64,000 nt of DNA, taken from contig CP134226.1 in NCBI GenBank assembly GCA_031655335.1, forward strand, positions 1,922,001 through 1,986,000, read 5' to 3'. The DNA is from Thalassospiraceae bacterium LMO-SO8 (GTDB lineage Bacteria; Pseudomonadota; Alphaproteobacteria; Rhodospirillales; Casp-alpha2). Below the pieces are notes generated by a model. The model was given only the letters and a program-made list of their open reading frames with translations. It was not told the DNA's origin and made no database searches. Shown here one piece after another: positions 18,368 to 29,615 of the stretch (its first letter is position 1; every line of letters starts with the position of its first letter). The translations under genes and the position numbers were made by a program.

Positions 18368-19101
18368 CCCGCGATCCGCAGGCGCAGGTCCCGGCCGCGC
18401 TCCACCTCCGGCGCCGGCGCCAGGTTCCAGATCCAGCGTTCCTCCGGTTCCGGCAGCTTGATGTCGGCGAGTGCGGGCTCCGTCTCGTCCACCTCGCCAT
18501 CCGCGACAAATTCCCGCACGGTTTCCGTGATCAGGCAGACCCGGCCCGGCAGGGCCTGCAGGGCGCGCAGGTGCTGGCGCTGGATTTCGGCGGCGAAGGC
18601 CTTGGCCTGTTTTTCGGGCACGTGCCGGGCCGGGATCAGCGGCAGCTGGCTCATCAGGTTCAGGGATACGACCAGGTCCGCATCGGCTTCGGGGATGTCC
18701 GGCAACGGCGGCTCCGTCGACATCTCGCCTTGGGCCAAGTCATCAACCAGACCAGTCAGATCGGCCTCGGCCAGATAGACGTTGGGATACTGCGCGGTCC
18801 AGGCCTGCACGGCGGGGGGATGGAAGATGTCGACCAGCACGACCTCGGCGAAGTCGTCGGCGAGATCACAGAGCGGCACGTCCAGAAGCCCGCCCGACCC
18901 CAAAATCACCACCTTGTTCTGCCCGGGGCAGTTGGCCGCCGACCACAACACGAAGCGGCGGGAGCGCTCCAGGTGCTCCTTCCAGGCATGGTGCAGACGC
19001 CGGTGGCGGGCGGCGATGGCGATCTGTTCCTTCAGATAGCCGAGCCGCTTCACCGGCTCCGGCGCCGGGGTCGTCCGGTGGATGAGCCATTCACGCAGCA
19101 T
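18343..19101 (-). CDS. unknown protein with a Rossmann-like motif
   Basis: This 252-residue protein is not confidently recognised. A glycine-rich VVILGSGGLLDVPL followed 20 residues later by VVLVDIFHP resembles motif I and the end of strand 2 of SAM-dependent methyltransferases, and LVVSLNLMSQLPL could be motif IV. No signal peptide or membrane segment is seen. It is tail-to-tail with rsmD, overlapping by 25 bases, and lies 36 bases downstream of nothing on its own strand, since mutL is read in the same direction and ends at 19138. It may be the last gene of the pgi-mutL operon. Confidence 0.6.
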   Translation of the reverse strand: MLREWLIHRTTPAPEPVKRLGYLKEQIAIAARHRRLHHAWKEHLERSRRFVLWSAANCPGQNKVVILGSGGLLDVPLCDLADDFAEVVLVDIFHPPAVQAWTAQYPNVYLAEADLTGLVDDLAQGEMSTEPPLPDIPEADADLVVSLNLMSQLPLIPARHVPEKQAKAFAAEIQRQHLRALQALPGRVCLITETVREFVADGEVDETEPALADIKLPEPEERWIWNLAPAPEVERGRDLRLRIAGYSNLFRK

Positions 19102-19137
19102 GGGCCTGAACGTTCGGTTGCGGAAAACAGGACGATC

Positions 19138-20982
19138 TTAGCGTCGGCCGAACAGTTTTTCGATATCCGCCAGCTTCAGTTCCACATAGGTCGGGCGGCC
19201 GTGGCTGCACTGCCCGGAATGGGGCGTCGCCTCCATTTCCCGCAGCAGGCGGTTCATCTCGTCCGCATTGAGCCGCCGACCGGCGCGGATCGAACCGTGG
19301 CAGGCCATGGTCGCGCAGACATCGCCGATGCGCTCGGCCAGGGCGATGGTCTCGCCGTATTCCGCGAGATCGTCGGCCAGGTCGCGGATCACGCCCTGGA
19401 TGTCCATGTCTCCTAGTAGGGCCGGTGTCTCGCGCACCACCACGGCGCCGGGGCCGAAACCTTCGATCACCAAGCCCATCTCCGCCAGTTCGTCGGCGCG
19501 GGAAAGCAGGCGGTCGACCGCCGGCTCCTCCATCTCCACGACCTCGGGGATCAGCAGCATCTGGCGGTTGACGCCGCCGGACGCCAGGGCGGCCTTGATC
19601 TTTTCCTGGGTCAGGCGTTCGTGCGCCGCGTGCTGGTCGACGATGACCAGGCCGTCCGCCGTCTGGGCGATCACGTAGGTGGCATGAACCTGGGCCCGCG
19701 CCACGCCCAGGGGGTAGTCCGCCGCTGGCTGTTCCGCCATAGCACCGCCGTCCGGGGCCATCGTCATCGGTGCGCTGGGCGTGCGGTCGAGATCGGGTAG
19801 GGGGGCGTAGAAATCCGACAGGCCGCCTGGCCGCGCGGCGGGCGCATAGGCCCCGCCATAACCGCCGCCGCTTCGCCCCAGGGGCAGGGCGCCGCCGGGG
19901 TTTTCGCTGGGCCGGAAGGCGCCGAGGGCGGCCCCGGCCACGGTGGTCGAGGCCCGATGCCCGGCTTCGGCGAGCGCATGCTTCAGGGCGCTGACGATCA
20001 GTCCGCGCACCACCCCGGCGTCACGGAACCGGACCTCGGTCTTGGCCGGGTGGACGTTGACGTCGACCTCGGCTGGTGGGACTTCGAGAAACAGGGCCAG
20101 CAGGGGATGGCGGTCGGACGCCAGGAATTCGCGGTAGGCACCGCGCACCGCGCCCAGCAGAAGGCGGTCGCGCACGGGCCGGCCGTTGACGAACAGGAAC
20201 TGCATGGCCGTGTTGCCGCGGTTCAGGGTCGGCACCCCGGCATGGCCGGAAAGGCGGATGCCTTCGCGGATGGCGTCGATGGTCATGGCGTTATCGGCGA
20301 AGGGGCGGCCCATGATGCCGGCCAGGCGTTCCAACCGCGCCGTGGCCGCATCGTCGCCCAGGCGCGGCGTGACCGCGTTCAGCTTGATCAGGTCGCGGCT
20401 GCCGTCGGACAGGGTGAAGGCGATTTCCGGATGAGCCATGGCCAGGCGGTTCAGGGTTTCGACCACATGGTTCTGTTCCGTGCGCGCGGCCTTGAGGAAT
20501 TTGAGCCGCGCCGGCGTGGCGTAGAACAGGTCGCGCACGTCGACCCGCGTGCCATGGGGATGGGCGGCGGGCTGGGACTTGGCGGGGCTGCCGCCTTCGA
20601 CCGTGACGGCCCAGGCCTGGGCGGCCCCTTGCGGGCGCGAGGTGATGGTCATGCGTGCCACGGCGGCCATGGAGGGCAGGGCCTCGCCCCGGAAACCCAG
20701 GGTGGACACGGCCATCAGGTCGTCGTCCGGCAGCTTCGATGTGGCGTGGCGTTCCAACGCCAATTCGATTTCGTCGGGCGTCATGCCGCAGCCGTCGTCG
20801 GTCACGGTGATCGCCGTCTGCCCGCCGTCGCGGATCACGACCTCGATGCGCCGGGCGCCCGCGTCGATGGCGTTCTCGACCAATTCCTTCACGGCCGAGG
20901 CCGGGCGTTCGACCACCTCGCCGGCGGCGATGCGGTTGACCACGGTTTCCGGCAGGCGGCGGATCACGGGGGCAGGGATCAT
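19138..20982 (-). CDS. mutL: DNA mismatch repair protein MutL
   Basis: This 614-residue protein has the GHKL ATPase domain at its N terminus ([19 protein letters not shown], and GFRGEALPS) and the C-terminal dimerisation domain. The metal-binding endonuclease motif DQHA-x2-E-x4-E is present from residue 449 ([12 protein letters not shown]), and CSHGRPT lies near the end, so this MutL should nick DNA itself, as in bacteria without MutH. A proline/glycine-rich linker spans about 335-425. It overlaps the pgi stop by four bases. Confidence 0.95.
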   Translation of the reverse strand: MIPAPVIRRLPETVVNRIAAGEVVERPASAVKELVENAIDAGARRIEVVIRDGGQTAITVTDDGCGMTPDEIELALERHATSKLPDDDLMAVSTLGFRGEALPSMAAVARMTITSRPQGAAQAWAVTVEGGSPAKSQPAAHPHGTRVDVRDLFYATPARLKFLKAARTEQNHVVETLNRLAMAHPEIAFTLSDGSRDLIKLNAVTPRLGDDAATARLERLAGIMGRPFADNAMTIDAIREGIRLSGHAGVPTLNRGNTAMQFLFVNGRPVRDRLLLGAVRGAYREFLASDRHPLLALFLEVPPAEVDVNVHPAKTEVRFRDAGVVRGLIVSALKHALAEAGHRASTTVAGAALGAFRPSENPGGALPLGRSGGGYGGAYAPAARPGGLSDFYAPLPDLDRTPSAPMTMAPDGGAMAEQPAADYPLGVARAQVHATYVIAQTADGLVIVDQHAAHERLTQEKIKAALASGGVNRQMLLIPEVVEMEEPAVDRLLSRADELAEMGLVIEGFGPGAVVVRETPALLGDMDIQGVIRDLADDLAEYGETIALAERIGDVCATMACHGSIRAGRRLNADEMNRLLREMEATPHSGQCSHGRPTYVELKLADIEKLFGRR

Positions 20983-22583
20983 GGCCCGTCTCCGCCATCG
21001 CGCACGCGGCGGATGCGGGCGAGCAGGCCGCGGGTCGAGGCGTCGAGGTCCGGCGGCTCGGTGCCCTCCGTCAGCGCGCGGGTCAACGGCCCGGCCAGTT
21101 CCTTGCCCAGCTCGACCCCGAACTGGTCAAAGGAATTGACGTTCCAGATGACGCCCTGAACGAACACCTTGTGCTCGTACAGCGCCAGCAGCATGCCCAG
21201 GCGGCGCGGGTCCAGCCGGTCGAGCAGGATCGACGTGGTCGGCCGGTTGCCGGGAAAGACCTTGTAGGGCGGCACGGCGGGATCCGCCTTGCGGCCGCGC
21301 GCCAGGGCGGCGGGCTGGGCCAGGAAATTGGCCAGCAGCTTGGCGTGATGATCGCCCGCTGGATGAGCCGGCTCCACGGCGGCGATGAAGTCGGCGGATA
21401 CTAGGTCCGTTCCCTGATGGAGCAACTGATAGAACGCATGCTGGCCGTTGGTGCCGGCCTGGCCGAACACCACGGGGGCGGTCGGCTGGGCGACCGGGTT
21501 GCCGTCGCGGTCGACGGCCTTGCCGTTGCTTTCCATTTCCAACTGCTGCAGGTAGTCGGACAGGCCGTCCAGCAACTGGTCATAAGGCAGCACCGCATGG
21601 GCGTCGGCGCCTTCGAAATTGCGGTTCCAGATGCCGGCCAGGGCCAGCAGCACGGGCAGATTTTCGGCGAGCGGCGTTTCCAGGAAATGGCGGTCCATGT
21701 CCCGGGCCCCGGCCAGGAAGTCGCGGAACGCGTCCATGCCCGCCGTCAGCGCCAGCGGCAGCCCGATCGCCGACCACACCGAATAGCGCCCGCCGACCCA
21801 GTCCCAGAACCCGAACCGGGCGTCGTCGGCGATGCCGAAATCGCGCGCCGCGTCGTCGTTGGTGGTGACGGCGCAGAAATGTTGGGCGACCGCGCCCGAC
21901 CCCAGGGCGTCGGCCAGCCAGCGCCGGGCCGTCAGGGCGTTGGTCATGGTTTCGGCGGTCGTGAAGGTCTTGGACGACACGATGAACAGGGTGGTTTCCG
22001 GATCGCAGGCGGCGAGGGTTTCCGTCAGGTCCGTGGCGTCCACGTTGGACACGAAGCGCGGCGTGATGCCTGGCCGGCGATAGGGGGCCAGGGCCCGGCA
22101 GGCCAGGCGCGGCCCCTGGTCCGAGCCGCCGATGCCGATGTTGACGACATCGGTGAAGGCCCTGCCGGTGGCGCCGACGCGCGTGGCGCTTTCGACGCCG
22201 GCGACGAACGCCGCCATGTGGTCGAGCACGGCCTGAACGTCGCCGTGGACGGGCGCGCCGCCGACGGCGAAACCGTCCTCGGCGCGGGCGCGCAGCGCCA
22301 TGTGCAGGGCGGCGCGGTCCTCGGTTGTGTTGATCACCTCGCCCGCCGCCATGGCGTCCCGCCGCGCCGCCACGCCGCGCTCATTGGCCAGGGCGACCAG
22401 CAGGGCGAGGGTGTCAGTGGTGAGGCGGTTCTTGGACAGATCCAGGTACAGGCCGTCCAGAACGAATGTCAGGGCATCGGTGCGCTTGCCGTCGCCGAGA
22501 AGGTCGCGCAGATGACTGCCCGCCGCCGCCCGGTGGTGGTCGGCGAGCGCCTGCCAAGCCGGCGTTGGGGCGGGGGGCGGCAT
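20979..22583 (-). CDS. pgi: glucose-6-phosphate isomerase
   Basis: This 534-residue enzyme interconverts glucose-6-phosphate and fructose-6-phosphate. The signature [15 protein letters not shown], the catalytic region [11 protein letters not shown] and the [19 protein letters not shown] segment with the catalytic histidine are all present. The ATG at 22583 gives a normal-length N terminus; an in-frame start at 22631 adds an unlikely proline-rich tail. A GGAGG lies upstream but at a long distance (13 bases). Its stop overlaps the mutL start (ATGA), an unusual partner for a sugar enzyme. Confidence 0.95.
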   Translation of the reverse strand: MPPPAPTPAWQALADHHRAAAGSHLRDLLGDGKRTDALTFVLDGLYLDLSKNRLTTDTLALLVALANERGVAARRDAMAAGEVINTTEDRAALHMALRARAEDGFAVGGAPVHGDVQAVLDHMAAFVAGVESATRVGATGRAFTDVVNIGIGGSDQGPRLACRALAPYRRPGITPRFVSNVDATDLTETLAACDPETTLFIVSSKTFTTAETMTNALTARRWLADALGSGAVAQHFCAVTTNDDAARDFGIADDARFGFWDWVGGRYSVWSAIGLPLALTAGMDAFRDFLAGARDMDRHFLETPLAENLPVLLALAGIWNRNFEGADAHAVLPYDQLLDGLSDYLQQLEMESNGKAVDRDGNPVAQPTAPVVFGQAGTNGQHAFYQLLHQGTDLVSADFIAAVEPAHPAGDHHAKLLANFLAQPAALARGRKADPAVPPYKVFPGNRPTTSILLDRLDPRRLGMLLALYEHKVFVQGVIWNVNSFDQFGVELGKELAGPLTRALTEGTEPPDLDASTRGLLARIRRVRDGGDGP

Positions 22584-22659
22584 GGGGGTCTCATATCCTC
22601 CGGGGGACGGTTGCGCCGGCGAGAGTACCATCCGTCCCCAGCGCCGCCAACGGCGGGGC

Positions 22660-23991
22660 TCAGGGCGTCGGTTTGACGCCCTTGGGTTCGCCCACGACGA
22701 CCACGGTCAGGTCGTCGGGATGCAAGAGTTTCCGGGCAACGCGGCGGATATCGTCGAGGCCGACGGCCTCGATATAGCTGTTGCGCTTGTCCAGGTAATC
22801 CATGCCCAACTCTTCCGTCTGCATGCCGACCAGGATGGACGCGATTCGTTCCGTCGCCGTGAAGCGCAGCGGGAACGATCCGGTCAGGTACTGCTTGGCC
22901 GCGGTCAGTTCCGCCTCGGTCACGCCGTCCTTGGCCAGCTTGGCCCATTCGTCGCCGACGACCTTGATGGTTTCCGCGACCCGCGCGTTGGCCGTGCCGG
23001 CCCCGCCCACATAGACCGCCGAGTGGTCCATGGGGTGCAGGTAGGTATAGACGGAGTAGGCGAGGCCGCGTTTTTCCCGGACCTCCGTATACAGGCGCGA
23101 GGTGAAGCCGCCGCCGCCCAGGATATGGTTCATCACATAGGCGGCGTAGAAATCCGGATCCTTGCGCATCAGGCCCCGGTCGGCGAACAGGATGTTGCTC
23201 TGCTTCAGGGGCTTTTCGATGACGATGGTGCGGCCCGCGGTCTTGGGGGCCACGTCCGGCACCTGCCAGGGGGCGGCCTTGGCCGGCAGGGTGCCGAAGG
23301 TCTTGTCAAGCAGCGGCGCCAGTTCCTTGGCCGTGATGTCGCCGACCACGCCGACCGCCAGGGTGTCCAGGGCAAGCCGCTCCTGCACGAAGGCGCGCAG
23401 GTCGTCGGCGGTGATGGCGGCGACGCTGTCCGGGGTGCCGCCGGTCGGGCGGCCGTAGGGATGGTCCGGATAAAGCGCCTTCATCAACGCCTTGCCGGCG
23501 ATCGCGTCGGCGTCTTCCGATTCATGGCGCAGATTGGCCAGCAGCTGGGCGCGCAGGCGCGACACGGGTTCGGCGTCGAAGCGCGGCTTCGTCATGGCCT
23601 GACGCAGCAGATCGAAGGCCAGGTCGCGGTATTCGGTCAGCACCTGGACGCGGGCGCCGAAACTGTCGCGCGCGGCGCTGAAGCGGAGCGTGATGGAATT
23701 GTCTTCCAGCGTCTGCTGGAACGCCTTGCTGTCCAGGTCTCCGGCCCCTTCGTCGAGCAGGGTCGAGACCATGTTGGCCAGCCCCTCCTTGCCCTTGGGG
23801 TCGAGGGCACTGCCGCCGCGAAACGCCAGGTGCATCGAGATGATGGGGTTGAGGTGATCCTCGACCAGCCAGGCCTCGATCCCGCCGGGGCTGACCACGC
23901 GCTCGATCTGGGTCGCCTTGGCCGGCATGGCGTAGAGGACGAAGACGGTCGCCGCCAGGGCCAGGGCGGCGCGGGACAGAAGGCGGCTCAT
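22660..23991 (-). CDS. M16-family protein, non-catalytic partner
   Basis: This 443-residue secreted protein has a signal peptide (residues 1-26, ending in AKA) and the M16 (pitrilysin/processing-peptidase) fold. The place of the zinc motif H-x-x-E-H reads ANMVSTLLDEG, so the zinc ligands are lost and it is probably the inactive subunit of a two-chain peptidase. The RRGLAYSVYTY-like segment (KRGLAYSVYTYL) near residue 320, which binds substrate in this family, is kept. It overlaps the active partner upstream by four bases. A periplasmic heterodimer is inferred. Confidence 0.88.
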   Translation of the reverse strand: MSRLLSRAALALAATVFVLYAMPAKATQIERVVSPGGIEAWLVEDHLNPIISMHLAFRGGSALDPKGKEGLANMVSTLLDEGAGDLDSKAFQQTLEDNSITLRFSAARDSFGARVQVLTEYRDLAFDLLRQAMTKPRFDAEPVSRLRAQLLANLRHESEDADAIAGKALMKALYPDHPYGRPTGGTPDSVAAITADDLRAFVQERLALDTLAVGVVGDITAKELAPLLDKTFGTLPAKAAPWQVPDVAPKTAGRTIVIEKPLKQSNILFADRGLMRKDPDFYAAYVMNHILGGGGFTSRLYTEVREKRGLAYSVYTYLHPMDHSAVYVGGAGTANARVAETIKVVGDEWAKLAKDGVTEAELTAAKQYLTGSFPLRFTATERIASILVGMQTEELGMDYLDKRNSYIEAVGLDDIRRVARKLLHPDDLTVVVVGEPKGVKPTP

Positions 23992-25376
23992 TCCGGCTTC
24001 TCCTTATCTTCCACGAGAAAGGCCGTGACCGAGTGTTTCTTGACGAAAACGTATTTGGCGGCGGCCTGGATTTCCTCGGCGGTGACCGCCGTGATGCGGT
24101 CGGGCCAGGCTTCGACGTCGGCGACCTTGCGCCCGACGGCAAGCGCCGCCCCCAGGGTCCGCGCCCCGGCGGTAAAGGAATCGCGGGCGAACACGGCGCT
24201 GGCGACCAGCCGCTTTTTGGCGCGCGCGACCTCGTCGGCGGTGACGCCGTCCTTGGCGACCCGGTCAAGCTCGGCATCGACGGCCTGCTCGATCTCGGGC
24301 AGGGTCACGCCGGGCCGCGGGCTGCCGTAGATGGTGAAGCTGCTGGGGCCCAGGGAATCGGCATCGTAATAGGTGCCGGCCGAGACCGCCTTGCGGTCGT
24401 CGATGACCAGCTTGCGGTAAATCCGCGACGTCCCGCCGCCGCCCAGGATTTCGGTCAGGACCTGCAGGGCGTAGGCGTGTTGCGTTTCGCCGTAAAGATA
24501 ACTGGGGGCCAGGTAGGACCGGCGCCACGACGGCTGGCGCACCTGGGTATGCTGCATGGCGACGATGCGCGCGGCCTCCTGCGGCGGTTCGGCCGGGCGC
24601 GCGCGGGCGATCGGCGCGGCGGCGGGAACGGCGCCGTAATATTTTTCCGCCAGCGGCTTCAGTTCCTTGGCCGTGATGTCGCCGGCGACCACCAGGATCG
24701 CGTTGTTGGGCGCGTACCAGCGCTTGTAGAAATCGATGATGTTCTGGCGGGTCATGGCGACGATTTCGTGGTCGTAGCCGATGATCGGCCGCCGGTAGGG
24801 ATAGTTGCGGTACAGCGCCTCGGATACGTGCTCGCTCAGGATCGCCGCCGGGTTGTTGTCCGTGCGCGACCGGCGTTCCTCGCGGACGACCTGGCGTTCC
24901 GGTTCGATGATTGCGTCGGTCAGGGTCAGGTTGGTCATGCGGTCGGCCTCCATCTCCATGACCATCTCCAGGTGTTCGCGGGCGATGGTCTGGTGATAGG
25001 CCGTGTAATCGTAGGAAGTGAAGGCGTTTTCCTGCCCGCCGTGGCGCGCGACCAGTTTGGAGAACTCACCCGGCTTGCGCGTCTTGGTGCCCTTGAACAT
25101 CAGGTGTTCAAGGAAATGCGCGATCCCCGAATAGCCCGATTTTTCGTCGGCGGAGCCGACCTTGTACCACACCATATGAGTGACTACGGGCGCGCGGTGG
25201 TTGCTGACGACGACCACCTGCATGCCGTTCTTCAGGGTGAAGGTTTCCGGGCTGAACACCTTGGCCAGGGCCGGCGTGGCGCCCAATGTCAGGGCGGCGG
25301 CCAGCAGGGCCAGGGCGGCGATCAGCGGGCTGAGGTGCCGGCCGGACCGATGGCGGGGGGTGGGGGGCATGAACAT
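23988..25376 (-). CDS. M16-family zinc metallopeptidase, catalytic partner
   Basis: This 462-residue protein has a signal peptide (about residues 1-38, ending in ALA) and the inverted zinc motif HFLEH at residues 87-91, followed by the further glutamate ligand in MEMEADRM. It is therefore the active member of the M16 pair and should degrade peptides in the periplasm. It is cotranslated with the inactive partner through an ATGA overlap. The 183 bases between its start and the DUF3035 gene show no gene. Confidence 0.9.
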   Translation of the reverse strand: MFMPPTPRHRSGRHLSPLIAALALLAAALTLGATPALAKVFSPETFTLKNGMQVVVVSNHRAPVVTHMVWYKVGSADEKSGYSGIAHFLEHLMFKGTKTRKPGEFSKLVARHGGQENAFTSYDYTAYHQTIAREHLEMVMEMEADRMTNLTLTDAIIEPERQVVREERRSRTDNNPAAILSEHVSEALYRNYPYRRPIIGYDHEIVAMTRQNIIDFYKRWYAPNNAILVVAGDITAKELKPLAEKYYGAVPAAAPIARARPAEPPQEAARIVAMQHTQVRQPSWRRSYLAPSYLYGETQHAYALQVLTEILGGGGTSRIYRKLVIDDRKAVSAGTYYDADSLGPSSFTIYGSPRPGVTLPEIEQAVDAELDRVAKDGVTADEVARAKKRLVASAVFARDSFTAGARTLGAALAVGRKVADVEAWPDRITAVTAEEIQAAAKYVFVKKHSVTAFLVEDKEKPE

Positions 25377-25559
25377 GTCGGGATCAGGGCCTGTTGCGGG
25401 TTGCGGTCAGTGGCGGGATGCGGAGCGGCGTGCCCCCGAAAGATGGGGATGAACGGCGCCCGCGGCAACGGCGGACGCTTCTGGGTATAGGCTTTGGGAA
25501 GATTGTCGTCGAGATCGCGGCGATTTCAAGGCGGCCAGGCGCTTTTTGCGGACTTCCGG

Positions 25560-26126
25560 CTAGAATCCGAGAATACCCTTCTTGCGGGTCTCGCGCTTGA
25601 TCTCGGGCGTCTTGCCTTCGTTGACCGGCTTGCCCAGGGCCTGGGTTTCCAGCAGGCGGCGCTGTTCGGCCGCCGGATCGACCACGGTGCCCGAATATTT
25701 CGGATCGTCGACCCAGAAGATCAGCTTGTCGATCAGGCGGCGGTCCTCTTCGGACAGCGCGAGCGTTTCCTGGTCGATGATCGTGCGGATGGCGGGATCG
25801 GCATCGGCGGTGCCCATCTTGTCCATCAGCACGGTCAGGCCCGGCGTGGTTTCGGCAAGCGGCTGCGCCTGCACCGGGCGGCGCAGCATGGCGGCGCGGG
25901 CCTGGTCGCGCGGGCTGTAGGTTTCAAGCTGCTCACGCCCCGGCTCGGGCGGACGCAGCGCATAATCGGGCGGCAGCGACAGCGGCGGGCGCTTGTAGAC
26001 GGCGAATTCGTCGGGGGCCTTCTTGCCGCCGGAAATCGCGCGCTTCACGGAATCGCAGGCACCCAGGCTGAACGCCATCATCAGCACCAGAAAAATACCC
26101 GTCGTTCGTGCCGTTTGCCGTTTCAT
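25560..26126 (-). CDS. DUF3035 lipoprotein
   Basis: This 188-residue protein has a lipoprotein signal with the lipobox LGAC (MMAFSLGACDS), so it should be lipid-modified and held in the envelope. The rest matches DUF3035, an alphaproteobacterial family with the proline-rich LPPDYALRPPEPG segment; some members are linked to the outer-membrane assembly (BAM) complex. The ATG at 26126 (MKRQTART) was chosen because it puts the signal peptide at the N terminus; an upstream start at 26249 would reach the lspA stop region. It sits just downstream of lspA, whose product processes lipoproteins. Confidence 0.82.
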   Translation of the reverse strand: MKRQTARTTGIFLVLMMAFSLGACDSVKRAISGGKKAPDEFAVYKRPPLSLPPDYALRPPEPGREQLETYSPRDQARAAMLRRPVQAQPLAETTPGLTVLMDKMGTADADPAIRTIIDQETLALSEEDRRLIDKLIFWVDDPKYSGTVVDPAAEQRRLLETQALGKPVNEGKTPEIKRETRKKGILGF

Positions 26127-26214
26127 GCCCGCCGTTTCATGCTCAACAGGTTGCGCCCTGGGGTGATTTTCGCGGAACGGGGTCCCGTTCCGGCCCCCGC
26201 CGAGGCCAGCCAAT

Positions 26215-26706
26215 CTACGATGATTTATCCCGGTGAAACAAGGAATCAAGGATCAGAAGCACCGCGCCCACGGTTATGGCGCTGTCGGCGACGTTGAAAG
26301 CGGGCCAATGGGCGTCGCCCACGTGCAGGTCGACGAAGTCGACGACGGCGCCATGGATCAGCCGGTCGATGACGTTGCCGAGCGCGCCGCCCAGAATCAG
26401 CCCGATTCCCCAGCCGACGATGCGCTCCGGCCCACGGAACAGCCAGACCGCGAGAATGGCGGAAACGCCGACCGCCACGGCGGCCAAAATCCAGGGGCCG
26501 TAATCCGATTGCGTGTTGAACAGGCCGAAGCTGACGCCCCGGTTCCACACCAGGACCAGATTGGCGAAGGGCGTGAGTTCAATGACCCGGGGCGGGTTCA
26601 TGATGTCGGTCAGCACCCACCACTTGGTGATCTGGTCGAGGACGATGACCAGCAAGGCGAGCCCCAGACCCTGGATGCGCAGCGATGTCCGGGGATCAGC
26701 CAACAA
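26215..26706 (-). CDS. lspA: lipoprotein signal peptidase
   Basis: This is signal peptidase II, an inner-membrane aspartic protease that cleaves prolipoproteins. The two catalytic aspartates lie in GNVIDRL and FNVADSA, and four membrane helices are visible, starting with GLALLVIVLDQITKWW. No ATG is present near the first helix. The best start is TTG at 26706 (or 26703), nine bases after the ileS stop, giving 163 residues, the normal length. A start at 26826 would sit over 100 bases inside ileS and add an Arg-rich tail. The lspA-ileS-ribF order is common in proteobacteria. Confidence 0.9.
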   Translation of the reverse strand: MLADPRTSLRIQGLGLALLVIVLDQITKWWVLTDIMNPPRVIELTPFANLVLVWNRGVSFGLFNTQSDYGPWILAAVAVGVSAILAVWLFRGPERIVGWGIGLILGGALGNVIDRLIHGAVVDFVDLHVGDAHWPAFNVADSAITVGAVLLILDSLFHRDKSS

Positions 26707-26714
26707 GCGGGGCC

Positions 26715-29615
26715 TTATTCGGCGGCCAGGGACGAATGACGCACGGCGTCGGCGCAGCGCGTGCAGACCGTCGGATGGTCCGCGTCCGCGCCCACGTCGT
26801 CCAGCACCTTCCAGCAACGTTCGCACTTTGCCCCCGTGGCCAGCACCGGCACGACGGCGACGCCGGGGGCTTCCGGCATGGTGAAGGCACCCTCGGGCGC
26901 CGGGGCGGTCGTGATCTCACCCGACGAGGTGATGAAGGTCTGCGCCAGGTCGAGGCCGTTGAGGGCCGCCGCCTGTTCCGCCGTGACATGCACGGTGACA
27001 TGGGCTTGCAGGGATGAACCGATGCGCTTTTCCGCGCGTTCCAGTTCCAGCGCGCCGGTGACGGCGCGACGGACCTGGCGCACGGTGCGCCATTTGGCCT
27101 CCAGGGCTTCATCGTTCCAGCTGTCGGGAATTTCCGGGAACTGCCGGCGGTGGACGCTGTCGGCGGCGTCGGGCTGGGCGAGGCGCGCCTGCCAGGCTTC
27201 TTCCGCCGTGAAGCACAGGAACGGGGCCAGCCAGGCGGTCAGGCAGTTGAACAGTTCGTCCAGCACGGTGCGCGCGGCGCGGCGTTCGATGGAATCGGCG
27301 CGGTCGCAGTACAGCGTGTCCTTGCGGATGTCGAAATAGAAGGCCGACAGGTCGACGGCGCAGAAATTGTGCAGTTCCGTGAACACGCCGTGAAATTCGA
27401 AGCTGTCGCACGCACTGCGCAGCATCTTGTCGAGTCGCCACAGGCGGGTCAGCACCCAGCGTTCCAGTTCCGGCATCTCGGCCATGTCCAGGCGTTCGGC
27501 GGCGCTGAAGCCGTCCAGGTTGCCCAACAGGTAGCGCAACGTGTTGCGCAGGCGGCGGTAGATGTCGGCGTGGAACTTGACGATTTCCGGCCCGATGCGC
27601 AGGTCCTCGGAATAGTTCGATCCGACCACCCAGAGACGCAGGATATCGGCGCCGTGCTGGTTGCACACATCCTGGGGGGCGGTGATGTTGCCCAGGGACT
27701 TCGACATCTTCTGGCCGTCCTCGGCCATGACGAAGCCGTGGGTCAGCACCGCGTCATAGGGGGCGCGGCCCCGGGTGCCGCAGGATTCCAGCAGCGACGA
27801 ATGGAACCAGCCGCGGTGCTGGTCCGTGCCTTCCAGGTAAAGGGCGGCGGGCCAGGTCAGGTCGTCGCGCTGTTCCAGGACGAACGAATGGGTCGATCCG
27901 GAATCGAACCACACGTCGAGAATGTCCATCACCCGGTCGTAGTCGTCGGCGCTGTAGTCGTTGCCGAGGAAGCGCGCCGGCTCGGACGCGAACCAGGCGT
28001 CGGCGCCTTCGGCCTCGACCGCCGCGACGATGCGGGCGTTGACCGCCGGATCGTTGAGAAGCTCGCCCGTTTCCTTGTGCACGAACACGGTGATCGGCAC
28101 GCCCCAGGCGCGCTGGCGGGAAATCACCCAGTCGGGGCGGTTCTGGATCATGGCGTGCAGGCGGGCCTGTCCGCCGCCGGGCACGAACTGCGTCTGGCCG
28201 ATGGCGCCCAGCGCGACGTCGCGCAGGCTGGCCTGGCCGGCGCCGTTCGGCACGGCGAAATCCCGGTCCATGGCGATGAACCACTGCGGCGTGTTGCGGA
28301 AGATGACCGGCTTCTTGGATCGCCAGGAATGGGGGTACTGATGCTTCAGTCGTCCGCGCGCGATCAGCCGGTTGGCGTCGACCAGGGCCTTGATGACGCG
28401 GTCGTTGGCGTCGCCCTTCTTGCCGGTCTCGGTAATCACCTGGCCGCCCTCGAACCCGGGGGCCTCGGCCGTGAAGCGGCCGTCGGCGTCGACCGTATAG
28501 GGGATGTGCGAATCGATGCCGCGCTCGGCCAGGAATTTGCCCGACCCGGTCCAGGCCTCGAAATCCTCGCGCCCGTGGCCGGGGGCGGTATGGACGAAGC
28601 CGGTGCCGGTTTCTTCCGTGACATGGTCGCCGTCCAGCAGCGGCACGTCGAACTCGTAACCCATGCCGCGCAGGGGATGGGCGCAGGTCAGGTCGGCCAG
28701 AACATCGGCGGCGACATCGCCGCGCCGCTCGAACCCTTCGACCCGGGCGGCCTTGAACACATCGGCGGCCAGCGCGTCGGCCAGCACCAGCTTGTCGCCG
28801 GGCTTGGCCCAGTTGTCGTCCGCCGCCTGGGTGACTTCGTACAGGCCGTAGGAAATGCGCCTGGAAAAACAGATCGCCCGGTTGCCGGGGATGGTCCAGG
28901 GGGTCGTCGTCCAGATCACCACGGACGTGTCAGCGAGCCCGGCATCGCCCGCGACCACCGGGAACTTGACCCAGATGGTGTCCGATTCATGATCGTGGTA
29001 TTCGACCTCGGCCTCGGCCAGGGCGGTTTTTTCGACCACCGACCACATCACCGGCTTGGAACCGCGATAGAGCAATCCGTTGTCGAGGAACTTCAGCAGC
29101 TCGCGCACGATCTGCGCCTCGGCCGGGAAGCTCATGGTGGTGTAGGGATTGGCCCAGTCGCCGATAACCCCCAGGCGCTTGAACTCGTCGCGCTGCACGC
29201 CGATCCAGTGCTGCGCGAAATCGCGGCATTCCTGGCGGAATTCGACGACCGGCACCTGGTCCTTGTCCTTGCCCTGGGCGCGGTACTGTTCCTCGATCTT
29301 CCATTCGATGGGCAGGCCGTGACAGTCCCAGCCGGGCACGTAATTGGCGTTCTTGCCCATCATCTGCTGGGCGCGCACGATCACGTCCTTGAGGATCTTG
29401 TTGAGCGCATGGCCGATGTGCAGGTTGCCGTTGGCGTAGGGCGGGCCGTCGTGCAGCACGAAGGGCGGGCGGCCCTTGGCGTCCTCGCGCAGAAGCTGGT
29501 AGAGGCCGACCTCTTCCCACTTCTGAATGATGTCCGGTTCCTTGGCGGCCAGACCGGCCTTCATGGGAAAGTCGGTCCGGGGCAGGAACACCGTGGCTTT
29601 GTAATCGACGGTCAT
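26715..29615 (-). CDS. ileS: isoleucyl-tRNA synthetase
   Basis: This 966-residue class I synthetase charges tRNA-Ile. The HIGH motif appears as [16 protein letters not shown] as [11 protein letters not shown], and the editing domain carries [12 protein letters not shown]. The C-terminal zinc finger CERCW...CTRC is present, so it is the bacterial type rather than the IleS2 (mupirocin-resistant) type. It overlaps ribF by four bases and is followed by lspA. Length and order are normal. Confidence 0.97.
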   Translation of the reverse strand: MTVDYKATVFLPRTDFPMKAGLAAKEPDIIQKWEEVGLYQLLREDAKGRPPFVLHDGPPYANGNLHIGHALNKILKDVIVRAQQMMGKNANYVPGWDCHGLPIEWKIEEQYRAQGKDKDQVPVVEFRQECRDFAQHWIGVQRDEFKRLGVIGDWANPYTTMSFPAEAQIVRELLKFLDNGLLYRGSKPVMWSVVEKTALAEAEVEYHDHESDTIWVKFPVVAGDAGLADTSVVIWTTTPWTIPGNRAICFSRRISYGLYEVTQAADDNWAKPGDKLVLADALAADVFKAARVEGFERRGDVAADVLADLTCAHPLRGMGYEFDVPLLDGDHVTEETGTGFVHTAPGHGREDFEAWTGSGKFLAERGIDSHIPYTVDADGRFTAEAPGFEGGQVITETGKKGDANDRVIKALVDANRLIARGRLKHQYPHSWRSKKPVIFRNTPQWFIAMDRDFAVPNGAGQASLRDVALGAIGQTQFVPGGGQARLHAMIQNRPDWVISRQRAWGVPITVFVHKETGELLNDPAVNARIVAAVEAEGADAWFASEPARFLGNDYSADDYDRVMDILDVWFDSGSTHSFVLEQRDDLTWPAALYLEGTDQHRGWFHSSLLESCGTRGRAPYDAVLTHGFVMAEDGQKMSKSLGNITAPQDVCNQHGADILRLWVVGSNYSEDLRIGPEIVKFHADIYRRLRNTLRYLLGNLDGFSAAERLDMAEMPELERWVLTRLWRLDKMLRSACDSFEFHGVFTELHNFCAVDLSAFYFDIRKDTLYCDRADSIERRAARTVLDELFNCLTAWLAPFLCFTAEEAWQARLAQPDAADSVHRRQFPEIPDSWNDEALEAKWRTVRQVRRAVTGALELERAEKRIGSSLQAHVTVHVTAEQAAALNGLDLAQTFITSSGEITTAPAPEGAFTMPEAPGVAVVPVLATGAKCERCWKVLDDVGADADHPTVCTRCADAVRHSSLAAE

